A DNA stretch of 64,000 nucleotides, taken from Struthio camelus (Eukaryota > Chordata > Aves > Struthioniformes > Struthionidae). The stretch spans positions 9,658,356 through 9,722,355 of the forward strand of contig NC_090943.1 in assembly GCF_040807025.1 (NCBI RefSeq). The letters run 5' to 3'. The notes under the pieces were generated by a model. That model had not been told where the DNA came from and ran no database searches. It worked only from the letters and a program-made list of their open reading frames with translations. A program made the translations under genes and the position numbers. Within the stretch, counting starts at the first letter, position 1. Every line of letters starts with the position of its first letter. Shown here piece by piece: positions 13,170 to 26,209 of the stretch.

Positions 13170-13620
13170 AATCCCGCTGCCCGCCCCGGGCCGGGCGGCA
13201 GGTGGCAGCAAAGGCCGCGCGGAGCGAGCCGGGCGCCGCGGCCCCGGCGGCGGAGCGCGGAGCGGGGCGCGGAGCTGCGCGCGGAGCGGAGCGGGGTGCG
13301 GGGCGGCGGAGCGCGGAGCGGGGCGCGGAGCGGAGCGGGGCGCGGAGCTGCGCGCGGAGCGGAGCGGGGCGCGGAGCGGGGCGCGGGGCGGCGGAGCGCG
13401 GAGCGGGGCGCGGAGCGGCGGAGCGGGGCGCGGAGCGGGGCGCAGAGCTGCGCGCGGAGCGGAGCGGAGCGGGGCGCGGGGCGGCGGAGCGCGGAGCGGG
13501 GCGCGGAGCGGGGCGCGGAGCGGAGCGGGGCGCGGAGCCCCGAGGCGAGCGACGCTGCACGACCCTCCCCTGCCTGCCCCGGGCGCTCAGGGGCTTGTCC
13601 CCGCTAAGACGTTTCTCAGC
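13170..13620. other. CpG-dense, GC-only island
   Basis: A sharply bounded block of very high GC and CpG in otherwise AT-rich DNA. It spans the minisatellite at 13250-13538 and its unique GC-rich flanks (such as CCCGCCCCGGGCCGGGCGG on the left). It could be a CpG-island promoter of an unannotated transcript or simply an expanded repeat. No exon is recognisable beside it. Confidence 0.6.
13250..13538. repeat. GC-rich minisatellite, GGAGCGGGGCGC-type units
   Basis: Built of permuted short units GGAGC, GGGGCGC and GGCGGAGCGC. A 19-base block, GAGCTGCGCGCGGAGCGGA, recurs at about 13272, 13345 and 13445, so there is an irregular higher-order period of 73-100 bp. The block is almost free of A/T, so all frames are open on both strands. 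The resulting Arg/Gly/Ala/Pro-rich open frames should not be read as genes. Confidence 0.85.
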
Positions 13621-16600
13621 CCGGTGACCCCGCAGTGCCTCCTGTTTTCCACCGCTCTGCTGCGATACGGGAGAACCTTCTTGTGAATTATTTGTCCTCC
13701 CTGGAAACCCAGCCATCGTTTCTGCCACACGCCGGGCTGCGCGCGTGGTGTTTTAGGGGATGCGGGCAAGGAGCTTAAGCAGTACTTGCTGCGCTGCTCC
13801 CCTGCAGCAAGCCCAGAAGGGATCAAACATTTACAACACAAACAACAGTGGTTGTTGGGAGCAAGGATGAGGAACGCAGCTTACATGCAATATACACCTG
13901 AGTTTAAAGCTTCCCAGCAGTGAAATACGTTCTGTATTTTCTCCTTTTCCTTTCCACGTGTGCAGTAAAGGCTCCCTGCTGCAACGTCCCCCAGGCTTTG
14001 CTGTAACAGGGGAGGCCGCTCGCCTCAGTTCAACAAATGCCCGTAAAGAGGCTGAGGCCCTGCCCTTTCCTGCCCAGGCTGGGGATGATTTTGAAACGGC
14101 AAGTTACTGTCAGACCAGGAGTTAGACATGGTGAAAGGCCCAGGGATCTGGTTCCAGCTATTACCTCTACTTGCCATGATTTTCCATCCTTATTGCACAA
14201 CATTAATTGCCTTTATGAGACCCAAAGTCCAAACGAGTTCTAGCACTTACTATTTCTGCAGTGCTTTCATGTTTTTAATCATAAAATTAAAAAAAAAAAA
14301 CAGAAAACAACTTCAGTAACTGTAGGGGGATAAAAACAGATTTTTTTTTAACTGGTATTTGCTCTTGATCTAAGCTCCAAATGCAGGGCCCAGTAAGCAG
14401 AACTCCAGATATCTCACTGAGTGGCATTTTCATTAAAATAGCCATGCCTTTGAATGATCAAGAGAATGAAAAAACAGTTTATTGTTTCTCTTAGCTTTCT
14501 TCCTGAGAAATAGGTTTGAATTAAATTCTGGAGATGCTGTTTAATCTGGCTCTATTTGCTTCATCACTACCAACTTTGGAGTACACCTGTGGTTATTGTG
14601 AAGAATCACCTGCAGCAGCTGCTCTGTGCGCACGGTAGCTCCCACTGCGCAGTGGCCCACTGGAGATCACAGGCTCCTTAGTTCATCGGAGAGAACGATC
14701 GCATCTGTACTACAAACAGGACTGCTTTGTAGTATACACTATACTGCTTGCTATAGGTACTGAAGAAACAATGGGTCTGGCTAAGAAAAAAACACTTCTC
14801 AGTGATTGTAAAAACTTCAGTCAAAGCTCCATGTCCCCCTTATCTACAAACAGAAGGGCTAAGAGACTTGGCAGATAATATTTTTAATTTTACTTTTCCT
14901 TTCCAGGTTGAACTAATAGGATGAGCATTTTAATTTATTTACGCAGAAAGAAACCAGATGGGTCTGGACTTAGACACCCAGAAGCTGAGAGGAGCCAAGC
15001 CTGGCTCTGAAACCGAATGGTCCAAATCAAAGGGAACAACTGTGGAGACGCAGATGTCGCCGTGCTTCGGAGGAACAGGTTTTAAGGGCTCACTTAGAGA
15101 CCCCAGCTGTGAAGTAAACACATACACAGGATGGCACACAAACTTTGTGAAGACACAAGTGCTAAAGATTTCCCAAACTCCTGGAAACATTCCCCCGCTG
15201 TCTTCCTAGCAGGACTTCAAAGATGTTCATCCTTGCAAAAGTTGACTTTGCTTTCAGAGTAAGCTTTATGCATGACAGAAGCTTATAAATTGCATCTCCC
15301 TTCATCTCTGCTTTCCTGTCTTTCTTCTCTTTACTGCCTGCATTGCTTAACTCTGAGTTACCTCCTTCAGTCAAATGCAGCCTGAGCCAACCCACAGAGA
15401 CTGGCCAAAATGCCTGGTTGTATTCTGTTAGAAAAATGTCTTTCCTGGTGGATCTCAACACCTGTGCAATTACAAGAACTGCTTCTTGGAGCAGAGCTGT
15501 TCAGAGTTATGAAAACATACTTTAAGGAAGCCTTAAGCCAACCGGAAGAATACAAAGCAACCCGTTCATAAAAAACTGAGAGCAATCAGTTCACTGTTGC
15601 AGCTGTACACTCGTATTGGCAAATTTAAATTAGAGCACGTTTTTAATGCTTTCATCATAGCTGCATTGCACTTGTAAATTCTAGGGTACAAATTGTGTGA
15701 CAAGACGTAATTAGGAGCACTATTTATTTTAATTAAGGTATATTATTAGATACGATGTTCTAGATCTCCAGAGATGCAGCAGTAGGTCTCCAAAGGAATG
15801 AATGCAAACCATCCTCTTGTCATACAGGAAATCTGCTTCATGTGCTGGATCTCCTGTGCAAAATGTATCAATAGTTGTAGTTACATACCTTTCACTGCTG
15901 TTAAACAGAAACAATTCTGCCTAATATGGACTGCGCTCAGAGCTGCTGCCTGAAGTAGGGAGAAACCAGCAATGGTTTATTCTATGTTTTCTGGTGTTCT
16001 CAGCTTAACAGAAAAGCAGACAAGGAAAAAGCAACACCCTAGGATCTATCCAGGTCCTACACTGGACTTCCTACCCCTTGAGCCTAAGCTGGGCACTGCA
16101 CAACCTCCTCATTTTCCGTATGGACTGCAGCAGAGGTCCCTGCAGTTTGTAGCTACTCTGTCCACACCCTGCTCCCAGTTGCCTCCTGCTGCCTGGGCTG
16201 CTCTCTGCCCCTCCTTGGGTAAAAGTCCTAAGGAAAATGCCACAAATTTGAATCAGCTGCAAATTTATGACAAACAGGGTGGCCCAAGGCACTTCCTCAG
16301 GTAACACTTCTTTTGGACAGAGTGAAACAATAAAACCAGCTTAGATAACACTTCTTTTATAGGGAGAGGCTGTATCTAAAAATGGGGCAGTCACATGGAA
16401 GTCTGTACTCGGATAATCTCTCATCCCACAGGTCAAATTGCTAAATCCACATCTAGAGATCCTAAACCCTCAGAAGAGAGAGCTCAGGAGCAGGGCTGGG
16501 ATGGATGGTGGTGTCTAGGCCTCTGGACATGGCAGCCAGCACCCCTCCTTCTGCTTAACATCAGCACTTTCTAAAGTGGAGGTGGATCTCACCATGTCAT

Positions 16601-19377
16601 TTTGTTTCCACAATCAGTAGCCCTGGAGTTACCACACTGGGATCCTAAGATTTCTCCTGGCATGCCCCAGGACTTGGTTTTTTTGAACAATGTTTCAAAA
16701 TGGGTAGTCATGTAAGCCTCTTTAGGAAAGTAAAAATAATTAATCACTACCATTTCCATGTGTGGGAAAAAAAATAAAAGAACTGTCTCCAAAGAAAATC
16801 TCCATTACTGAAGACCAGAAAAACGGATTCTTGTCTCTTTGCAAGCAAGATCAGAAGGAAGAAAAGCTATGAATTTTAGTGCATGCTCCTGCATGCTATT
16901 AAAGCTGTGCTAGAAGACAGTAGCAGTGCCCACCATATATCTGGACAACCTATATTGCATATAGGGCATGGGGCACTATCAGACACAAGAACAGACCCAT
17001 TACTAATAAGATTCACTGCGGTTGGGGAAGAGGAGAAGTGAAAAAAGAGGAGACTGTAGCAAAATCCAGGATGTCCTTTACAATCTCCCCTTCGCTCTCA
17101 GTGCACAAAGGCAGAACCACTAATTGAACTCCATGTGCCTGAGTTATTGTAATGACATTTCAATTCCACCCAGTTAAACCTGACCTTGCACCAGCTAGAT
17201 CGATGCAAGCTTTTACACCAGTTTCTGAGCAAGGAAAGAATGAGATACTCTCAGCAGCCAGCAAGTCCCCCATCTCCTTTGTTGCACTTCCATGGCCATA
17301 GCTAGTAGTCTTGATAATATAAATACTCAGAAGCCAAGGTAACTAGCCTAGCATGGAAGTTTCCTTACACTAGATGCACAATGTCACCTGACTGTCACCT
17401 TTAAAAGTCAATCTGATTAATTCGACTAAACCAGGGGTGTCAGCAGTGTTGGTGTCTGCCCTTGAGCTCATCAGCTTCTCCACTGCCTCACCTTGCTCCA
17501 GAGCTAGGCATCATCTCTGGAGTCATCCAAAAGTAAAGCATTCATTAAAACAGGGCAGAGGAGCTGCTCGTCATTCACCTCCAATGTCCATCCAGTGTGG
17601 GCAGCTGCTGACTGTGCGAGGGGCGGCAGAAGGTTGGTAGTGACCACCACCAGCGCCTGACCAAGGGGAGCAGGGCTTTGCCCTGGGGCAATCTGCAGAC
17701 AGGAGCAAACCCCCAGGAGCAGTGATCAGACAAACAGGAGTCATTTTTCTGTGTTATGTTTATACCATGTTGGGAGATTTTTGTCTGCACCTTTCAGGTC
17801 ATTCCACTTTTATTAACATTAAAACAGGAGTAAAAATGCTTAAATGTTTTTGTTAAATTGCCATCAATAGCACCAAAAATGGAGCTGCAAAACATGAGTA
17901 TCCATACAGGATTTTACTTGGTGATTTTTCTAGGGCAAGTGGAGTCCCATGGATCTCCCTGGGGTCCCCTGGACTCCACAAGAGGACACTGCTCCTTAGG
18001 TGCCCACATCGCACCCAGTTGCTGCGGCGTGTGCACACTATAGCCTCTAGGAGACACATAACAGCGTTCCCTCTCAATCTCTCCTTGTAATGGATGGATT
18101 AAAACCAATCAAACTGGAAAAGGAAAGTCAAATTAATGCAGTCCATATTAATGGGCTGCTTATTAAACAGAGAGGAAAGCTTTTTCATAGAAACCTACGC
18201 AGACACACACATCTGCAATTATCTTTTTAAATTCTAAATCAAAGCAAATTAGCAGTCTAGTGCTGAGCAGTAAACATGATTTGATTAGACATTTCATACC
18301 CAGGATACAACAGGATTTTTTTGAAGAACTCAATTATGATTGTGAATCATGCTTTCACTGTGTTATGAAGAGCTCACAACCCAACAATGACAGCTCCGTA
18401 TAGAGGGTTGCATTTTGAGAGCTTTCTTTTCAGCCTGGCACCCTTGGTAGACATTGAGGTTGCAAGAACTGCCAGCTCAGCATCTAACCGCGAGTTGAGC
18501 TGCACTTTTATTTTAAATCCAAGCTCCAGCTGCTGGAGTCATACGAATAACACAACTCCTAGCCTTAGTTATTCAATTCCCTGTTTAAAAGCACACTTCT
18601 AATCCTGTGGCTGCCCAGAAGAGCTTGAAGATACACTTAAAGTTTTAAACTCCCAGAATTAGATGCCTAACGTATATTTTAAATGTCACAACTCTCAAGT
18701 CAGCCTCTGGATCCTAAGTACGCTGGGACGGCAGCACTGAGTGTTGGTATTCATGTCACTCAGCTGAGCCACATCATTTGAGACTGTCCTTGCATAGAGC
18801 AGCTCTTCTGCATGGTGCCGCCAGACCTGAGAGGATAGGAGGGCCCAGAGGTACTTTACCGTAACTCCGTTCATCACTAAGGTCACGGCTTTGTGGTCTA
18901 AAATGCTAATGACAGGTGAACTCAAACATGAGAGACAAGGATGTATCTTTTGAAGACTCAGTGTCCCCGTATCTCAGCCGCTCATTAACGTTAGATCTAC
19001 AGTGGTGTATAAATATTTAACTCTCATTAGCGTTAAATATAAATAAATATGGTCTTAGGAGGGGGAGATGTGGGTCCAGCAAACATCAGACACACCTAAA
19101 CGTCTTGTGAGGGTGGATATGTAAGTAATAAACCTTAATTCATGAAGCCGTTTATAAATGGCTTGCTTCTCACCAGCTTTCGACTCGTGAGGAACGCCGT
19201 GTCCTGCCAGGCTGCCAAGCCCAGGAAAACCAACAACCAAAATCAACCAGCATTGGTGGGCTTCTTACAGCAGAGCCAGAGCAAGACTCTCCTACTTGAC
19301 CTGGATCCTCCAGTCACCACTCTGATCCTCCTTTTCCCGGGCATCACGGCACAGTTCTGTCCCATCTGAAATGGTGC

Positions 19378-19535
19378 TTTATCCTCCCGTCGCATCGAGG
19401 CGCCGAGTGGCAGAGGAACGCCGAGCGGAGCGGGAAGCAGTTTGGCCCCCGCACGGCACGTGCTGCCGCCGCGTCGCTGCTCCTCTCCCGACCCGCGCTG
19501 CCGGGGCCTGCTGCAGGCCACAGGACCCAGCACTG
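19378..19535. other. Small CpG-rich pocket
   Basis: About 160 bp with many CG dinucleotides (GCGCCGAGTGGC, GCCGCCGCGTCGC, CCCGACCCGCGCTGCCGG) in AT-rich surroundings. It also carries GCCGAGCGGAGCGGGAAGC, similar to units of the minisatellite 6 kb to the left. Candidate promoter or first exon of a non-coding transcript; nothing else supports transcription. Confidence 0.35.
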
Positions 19536-22500
19536 CGGCCGATTTGGCTGAGAAATAGGTACATTTGTAGAGGTAACATGACCCTGCAACATTGCCTGCC
19601 TCTTGCTATTGCCACCTCCCGTTTTGGGGAAGGGCCTGGTAGCAGGTATTTGTGTAGGAGGAACAAGGTATGGAGGAGTTGCCAGTAGTAATTACGATGG
19701 CAGCCTCTGTCGCACGCGTTAGCTGGTAATTTAGCGCTCAAAGAGGCTGAAGTTACGGGTAGTGGATGACAACACGCGCGGTGCAGAGCTCTTCAGACGC
19801 CAGGACTGTGTCTTCAGTTGCGATCTGCAGGAGGATAGGTGACAAACACGTATAGCATTGTTGAAAGAAAAGGCACATATGCCCAAACTACTTTCCAAAG
19901 TCGTATCTGTATTTTTTTTTTCTACGCAGACATAATAATTAACGTTTTCATAGAAGTTCACTATCATATCCAAGAAAGTTGGAGCTTTTCCACATTTTAT
20001 GGTGGAAGAAGAGGATCAGAGATTATTATTCTTTTTTAATGCTGATGAGTTATTTTATCAGTTTCCATTTATGCAGCAGCTATGAGTCACTGCAAACTGG
20101 CTAAGCAGGAACCTGCAAGAGGCAAGTCAGCAACAGAACTGGAGGTCTGGCTCTCTGCATTTTTGCAGTCACTCGCACGCATTTGGGAAGAAAAATTCCA
20201 CAATGTGTAATGCTAGCTGTGAAGGGAGAGCAGCGTTAACCAAGGGAAGGGGCACTAGATGTTTGTGGCTCTGTCCCTGTTGCTCTAAGTCTACCGTATG
20301 TCTAGTATTATAGCTACCTCCCAGTCCCTGCAAAGTGCTCTCGATGTAAGTTTAGCCTTAAATTTGGTGATAATCCCAAGATAGGGCAGTAAAACTACTT
20401 CCATGCTTTATGTTAAACGTGCTTTCCTGCCTTGCGGACTGAATTTACCTTGACTCTCCTCACTGGATTCAGCAGCTAAAGGGCAAATCGCAGCTTAATA
20501 AGGGAGAGCTATTCAGTGTTTGCTGGTACAGATATATGCAATTCTTTCCTAATGAAACAAAAGGATATATTATATTGCTAAAAATCCAGGGAGGTGTATT
20601 CACCACGGCAAAGCAAAGCAGGCTATCTGCAGAAAGAAACAAAGCTAAGTAGCACACTGCGCAACTTTTGCTGTTTCTCAATTTGATAAGCAGACAAGCC
20701 TAGGAAATACATTTTCCCCCTAAAAAATGTAACACAGTGCAGGTTGGGTTTTGGTGAGGGATTTTTCTTGGGGAGGGAAGGGGGTAGCGGAATAAAACCC
20801 TATTTACCCAGCACATGAACTTGGTTTCTGCCTTTATTTTTCCTGCACGGTGGTTTTTAAGTCTATGAGACAGTGTTTTCAAAGTTATAATTTTACTGTC
20901 AGTTCAGTGGACGCTATTTTGAAGGGTGCTCCTCCCTTTATACTCTTTCCCCCTTTTTTATGTTAGCCCACTCCTGGAGAGGCTGCTTGAGATGGGAACT
21001 TCACCGTTGCTCCGTAGAGACTAGCAGTGGTATTTGCAGCTTGTGTGTGGAGGGTGGGTAATGAATTTTTAAAGGTCTGTGTAAGTGAAGGTTTAGCAAT
21101 TAATAACGTTAGTTAGATCACCAGAATAAATCAGTGACTGAACTACCCTACAGAGCGGCATGGCGTTGTGTGATTTCATTAGAGATGCTACAAGAAGTAG
21201 CTGGTAGGTTGGCTTTTATGCCTCGTGAAGCCCTGGGGGGAAAAAGTAAACTTGAAAAGTTTCCTCAAGGCATTTTTTTTTCCTTATCAGAGTTTGGATA
21301 AACTGTTAAACTTCTGCAGAGTTTTGGCACTTATCAAGCGATGTTGCTGTACAACTGAACACTTGAATTCCCATTCCAATTTCCCCACAGTCAGCAAGTT
21401 TGATTACAGTTGTATAAAATGTTTTGTTTCGGCCTTGTTTTCTTGGTTTGTTTCATTCCAACTACTTTATTTTATACGTTAATAATTCATTTTGCCTTCC
21501 TACTCAAAAAGCCCCAAACAAATTTCATCAAAATCAACATTTTTTGCAAGATATTTCAATATAAATGGAATAAGTTACTAATTTGTCAGCTTGCACAGGT
21601 TCTTAGCCTTACAAATTTTCCCCCAACCCTTTTTTTTTTTTTGGGGAGGGTACATTTTCCTTCATTTCTTGTAGGCAATAGCAGTAAGTTTCCAGTCTTG
21701 CTCAGTATTATCCCTGCATCTCTTTTGGAGTTTACATTGAAACAAGCAGGATAGCACTATGCTTCCAAAAGATACTTAGCTGTTCTGTTTTCAGGCTGAG
21801 AATCAATTACTTTTAGTTCTTTGGAGCCACCCCAGAATTAACTATTACATCTTTTGCAGTTGCTCTTCCTCATTGACCCATCTATTGATCTCAATATTTT
21901 GTTTAGCCCTTAATACCTTTCTTAAACTGTCCCTAGGCCTTATCTCTGTATAAAGATAGGTTTTATGATGGCTCTGTATATCTGAAGTTTGGTGAAATAG
22001 TTTAGAATTTAAAACAATCTGCAGAGAGAAGCACCTATTGTTCCTGTAGGAAGGCTTTAATTCTCATGTTGTTGTATTGTTCATGAGTGGCTGGTGCTCG
22101 CAGGTGTTTAAATAGCCCAGCTTGTTGGTGTAGGTGAGTAAGTTTGCTGGGAAGGATAATGCTTTTCACTAAACCAGCTGATGTCGCCGAACAACATACA
22201 TGAGTTTTCAATCACAAAAGCCTTTGTTCAGATATGCATATGTTGCAGAGCTTGACCATTTTGATTGTCTACATCAATTATCCTATTTCCTTTCCTTGCA
22301 AAGCTTTCTGTAATATCTCTGGGTTGTTACAGCTGCAACAATACTTCCAAGAGTTTATTAATATTGAAATTTCACAGTGAATATAAACAATTGGGTATTT
22401 GAAAAACAAAGCGGAGCTTGCATTTGGCCCATTCTCATTTCAGTTATTTTTCTACCTTACAACGAAACAAATCAGAGCGGTTTACAAATGTTATGCAAAC

Positions 22501-25500
22501 CGTGTTTTCTTCTGCCTGACTTCTTCTGTTTCCAAGATATAGAGAGATTTTTTTTTAATAACTAGACTTTATTATATTATCTGTTCAATAAAAGTACAAA
22601 TGCAATTTGCAATAAAAAATTCTTCGCATGGACAGGAAATGAAATCATATCAGTTGCTGCTAGCTGAGATAGGAAGGCTAGGTGAAACAGAGACCCATTG
22701 GTGTGGCTCCACGACTTGCCAGGTTGCAGAGAAACTCTCGGGAAGTTGCTAGTGAACAAAGTGCTTTATTTCCTTTCTGGAGCCATGCTGATGACCCCAC
22801 ATTGACGTGAAGAACAAGTGGAAGAGACAGGATCCCCGATAGCGACAGCGGAAATGAGAGTTGCTCTTCCCCTTGCAAACAGCACCCTGGAGGGTTCAGA
22901 GACTGAGCAGAGGACATCCAGGGCTACGTAGAAATACACAAAATCCGTTACTTTTAATGCCCTCACTTACCATTGCATTTTCAATATCCTGTCCAGTGTA
23001 CTGCACCGTGCTCTGTCTGTCACAGGAAGACGGTGGGATTTGGGTGTCCAGTTAAAGCAGTATTCAGCCCAACAAGGATGAGTGATTCTGGACATGTAAA
23101 TACATTGCCATTCCAGCCCTTTGTAGACAGGAAAAAGGAGGAGCCAGAGGGAAAAAGCAGCATGAAATACAAAGGAAGAAGACAAACCCACTGCACGAGG
23201 AGCAAAGACGCTGGTGGTGTCAGGGCGTCTCAGTCTGAACTGCATCTGGGTAGCGTCGGCAATGGGAAAGGTGGGTTTGAAATATGCTGCTGAAGAGGTA
23301 ATTTAGAAGTGCTTTGGATGATAGCTAGTCTGAATTCTCTCCTTAGGTGATGTGAGCTGTAACTGTCAGGCTAATCAGTTAAAGGATGCTAGAAGAGGAA
23401 GCCCATGACTCTGTTTTGATTCCTCTCTTTCCTTCCTGTTACATTTCTGTCCTGTCCGCACGTTCCCTACCACAGAACCCCCCTCTACCTGGACTTAGAA
23501 CACAAAAACACACTCATTTGCAATATTTTTATAGCTAAAACAATATTCAAGTTTGAACACTGAAGTGAGTTGCCATAGAAAGGCTCTGTGTGCGCACTTT
23601 GCCCACATGAGATGGCGAAACAAATTCTCTTCACTGACGAGGATGTGCTGTACTCAGCAGTGTTGACTTGCATGTTTTGCAGTTTACTATCATCACTTTG
23701 CTTGCATTGAGGAGTTCAGAATATGTAATTGTCTGGGCAGAAACTGATTTTACCTTCTTCTAACAAGTAGAACCCAAATCTCTCGCTTTTCAAGCAATTG
23801 ATTCAGGATTTTCAGTCCAAGGGAAGTCTCACTGCCCTGTGCTCAGCACAACCATTTTGGTGGGAAAGAGGCAAAGCACACATATGGTGTGATGCAGTGC
23901 CATATCCAGCCTCGCTAAGGTACCCAGAGCAGCTGTACCCACATTGCTGCAGCGCTCCACCTGGCTAACTGACCTGCTTTTTGGAGATATCCTCAGGGAG
24001 CTCCATCCAAGAGCCATCCATAACTTGGGAAGACCAAGTTGGTGTTTGGAAGTCTTTCAAAATGAAGAGAGTTTTCCACTTGGGTCTTTCGGAAATGCAC
24101 ACCACAGTTGAACCACCCAACTATCTTAGACTCCCTAAAAGTAGGTACAGCACAGCATATCCCTCCCTCCCTGCCAAAATTTCATGAGAGGCATCCTGAG
24201 ACATGCTCTGACCAACCTCTCTGCCCACTGTAGCCCTCTCTCCTACCCTTTATCTATTTGTGTTCAATCAGATACAGCTCTTCTGTCCATGAAGAAAATG
24301 ACCACCTCTAGGTATGTACAGAGTGAAATAAAGGGTTGAAAAAGGTGTGAAACAATCTCGAAAAAAAGCAGTTTTAACCCCATTGCAGGCCTCAAAGTTC
24401 TTAGTCCCATGATCACCTTAAAAAAGAGTTAAGAGAAAACTATTACCTTTCTGACTGGCAAAACTTCTAGAAATTTACTCCACAATTTTGTGTTGATTAG
24501 GGTTCTATGTTTCATTAGCACATAGTAAACAAATATCCCAAATAAGCGGCTTAATACTTAATACATCTTGATTTCTGTTTCTATTTTCATCTAACAGTAA
24601 CCATTTTAAACTGGAAGCCGGAGTCATAAGGATAAGTGTGTTGGCTTGGCAACGTTATTGCGTCTTGGCTCCATGCTACCTAGCTTCTGAAATTATATTT
24701 TCTTTTGAAATGTCACTTGCATTATTTCCATGTGCTAGCTTGGTTTAGCATACTTTTAAAGCAGGGCTGGTTGCGAAGTTGGAAAGACAGATGAATAGAT
24801 AAGATTATAAACCACCAGGCTCAGATGTGGCCAAACACTTCATTAGATTTCCAGAGATGTTCCTTACTTCAAGAACTCAAGACCTGATTAGATTGCCTTA
24901 TTGTAGCGATTAAAAGGGGGTAGGGAAGATAATAAGAGAAAAAAAAAATGCCAAGGTGCTCATTGGAAGATCCAGCTGAAGTTGATTACAGGAGGTGAAA
25001 TGCATTTTTTGCAGACGTTGGTGTAGTGAGGGGCTATGATGATATGAGGAGATTGCACAATGTGGCGATGGTTCAGTTCAGAGCTGAGAAGGGGGCATGG
25101 ACCCAGGGAGGGAAGATGGAAAAAAAAACCCAAACCTCACTCAGTCAGCTCCATGTACTTCATTGTACACTGCAGTCAAGCGTTCCCTCTGCAGCAAAAC
25201 ACTATCGTGACTCTTGAGGTAAAGGAATTTGGTACCAAGTCCCCTGCACTCAGGTCGAACGTTCCCTCTTCAGGCTTCAGACAAATCAAAATCCCACATT
25301 CACTTGAGTAAAGCAGAGCAAAATCTTAATGAGACGAGGCTATATTTGAGCCCTTGACTCGGCATCAGTTTATATATATATTAAACCAAGCAAACCCAAC
25401 AGCATACACACTTTAAATTGCCTCTAAAAAAGAACATAGATGATTCTAAGAGGTTTTGATGCCACTCAGCTCATGTGTTTCCCTTCAGAGAGTTATTCCT

Positions 25501-26183
25501 ACGAGGGCTCACTGCCCTTGGCCCAGGCTCCTGGCTGATTTGAAGCTGAAATCCTCTTCCTTTCTCTGCTCCAGAAGGCTAATGGGCTTCTGCTGGTTTG
25601 GGCCCTACAGGTTAGCCCTGCCCCACCACATGCAACTGAAATGTAGAGCTTCTCTGAGCAAACCATTTCTCCATCTTCCCCTGCAAAGTCTCTTTCTACA
25701 GGAGACAAAGACTGTAGAACAGTTAGCGTTCACAGAAGGCTGTGAGTTTGTCAGATGTAAATGATAATTATGCATAGAAAAGGATGTTTGCAAAAGCTGT
25801 GAAAATGAGGAGGAGATGTCATTGTTCAGTAGGATATTCAAAATTTACCATCATTGCTATCTCATGAAACAATACCATCACTGTGGTTTATAGTGTTTAT
25901 GGGATTCTGGAGGACTCCGTTTCATGTATTTGTTTTGTTCCTATGTCATGTCCCCATAAGAAGAAGGTTGCTGCTTCTAGTGGAGTCTCTGAGGAAAAGG
26001 GAAGAAGGTCCCAGGAGGCAAGCAAGGGAGAAGTGAGACACTGGGAGCCTGCAGCCCAGAGCAGGGAGCAGAGCCACAGTTAGGACTCAGTGGGGATGGA
26101 AGGAGAAACTTCCTGGAGCCCAGAAAGGACTGTGAAATTTCCCAAAACCCTGAGCTGAATGAAATCAAGTCTGGAAACAAGGA

Positions 26184-26209
26184 TCTTTATGCCTTTCAAG
26201 GCATAAAGA
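26184..26209. repeat. Perfect hairpin, 12-bp arms, 2-nt spacer
   Basis: TCTTTATGCCTT, spacer TC, then AAGGCATAAAGA. No flanking element explains it. Confidence 0.9.

Noticed and set aside
13114..13728. Long open frames on both strands across the GC minisatellite
   Set aside because: The sequence has almost no A/T, so stop codons cannot occur. The frames are Arg/Gly/Ala/Pro low-complexity and overlap each other on both strands.
16300..16365. Direct repeat TAACACTTCTTTT about 45 bp apart
   Set aside because: Only 13 bases, no flanking structure such as target-site duplication or element ends. Likely chance.
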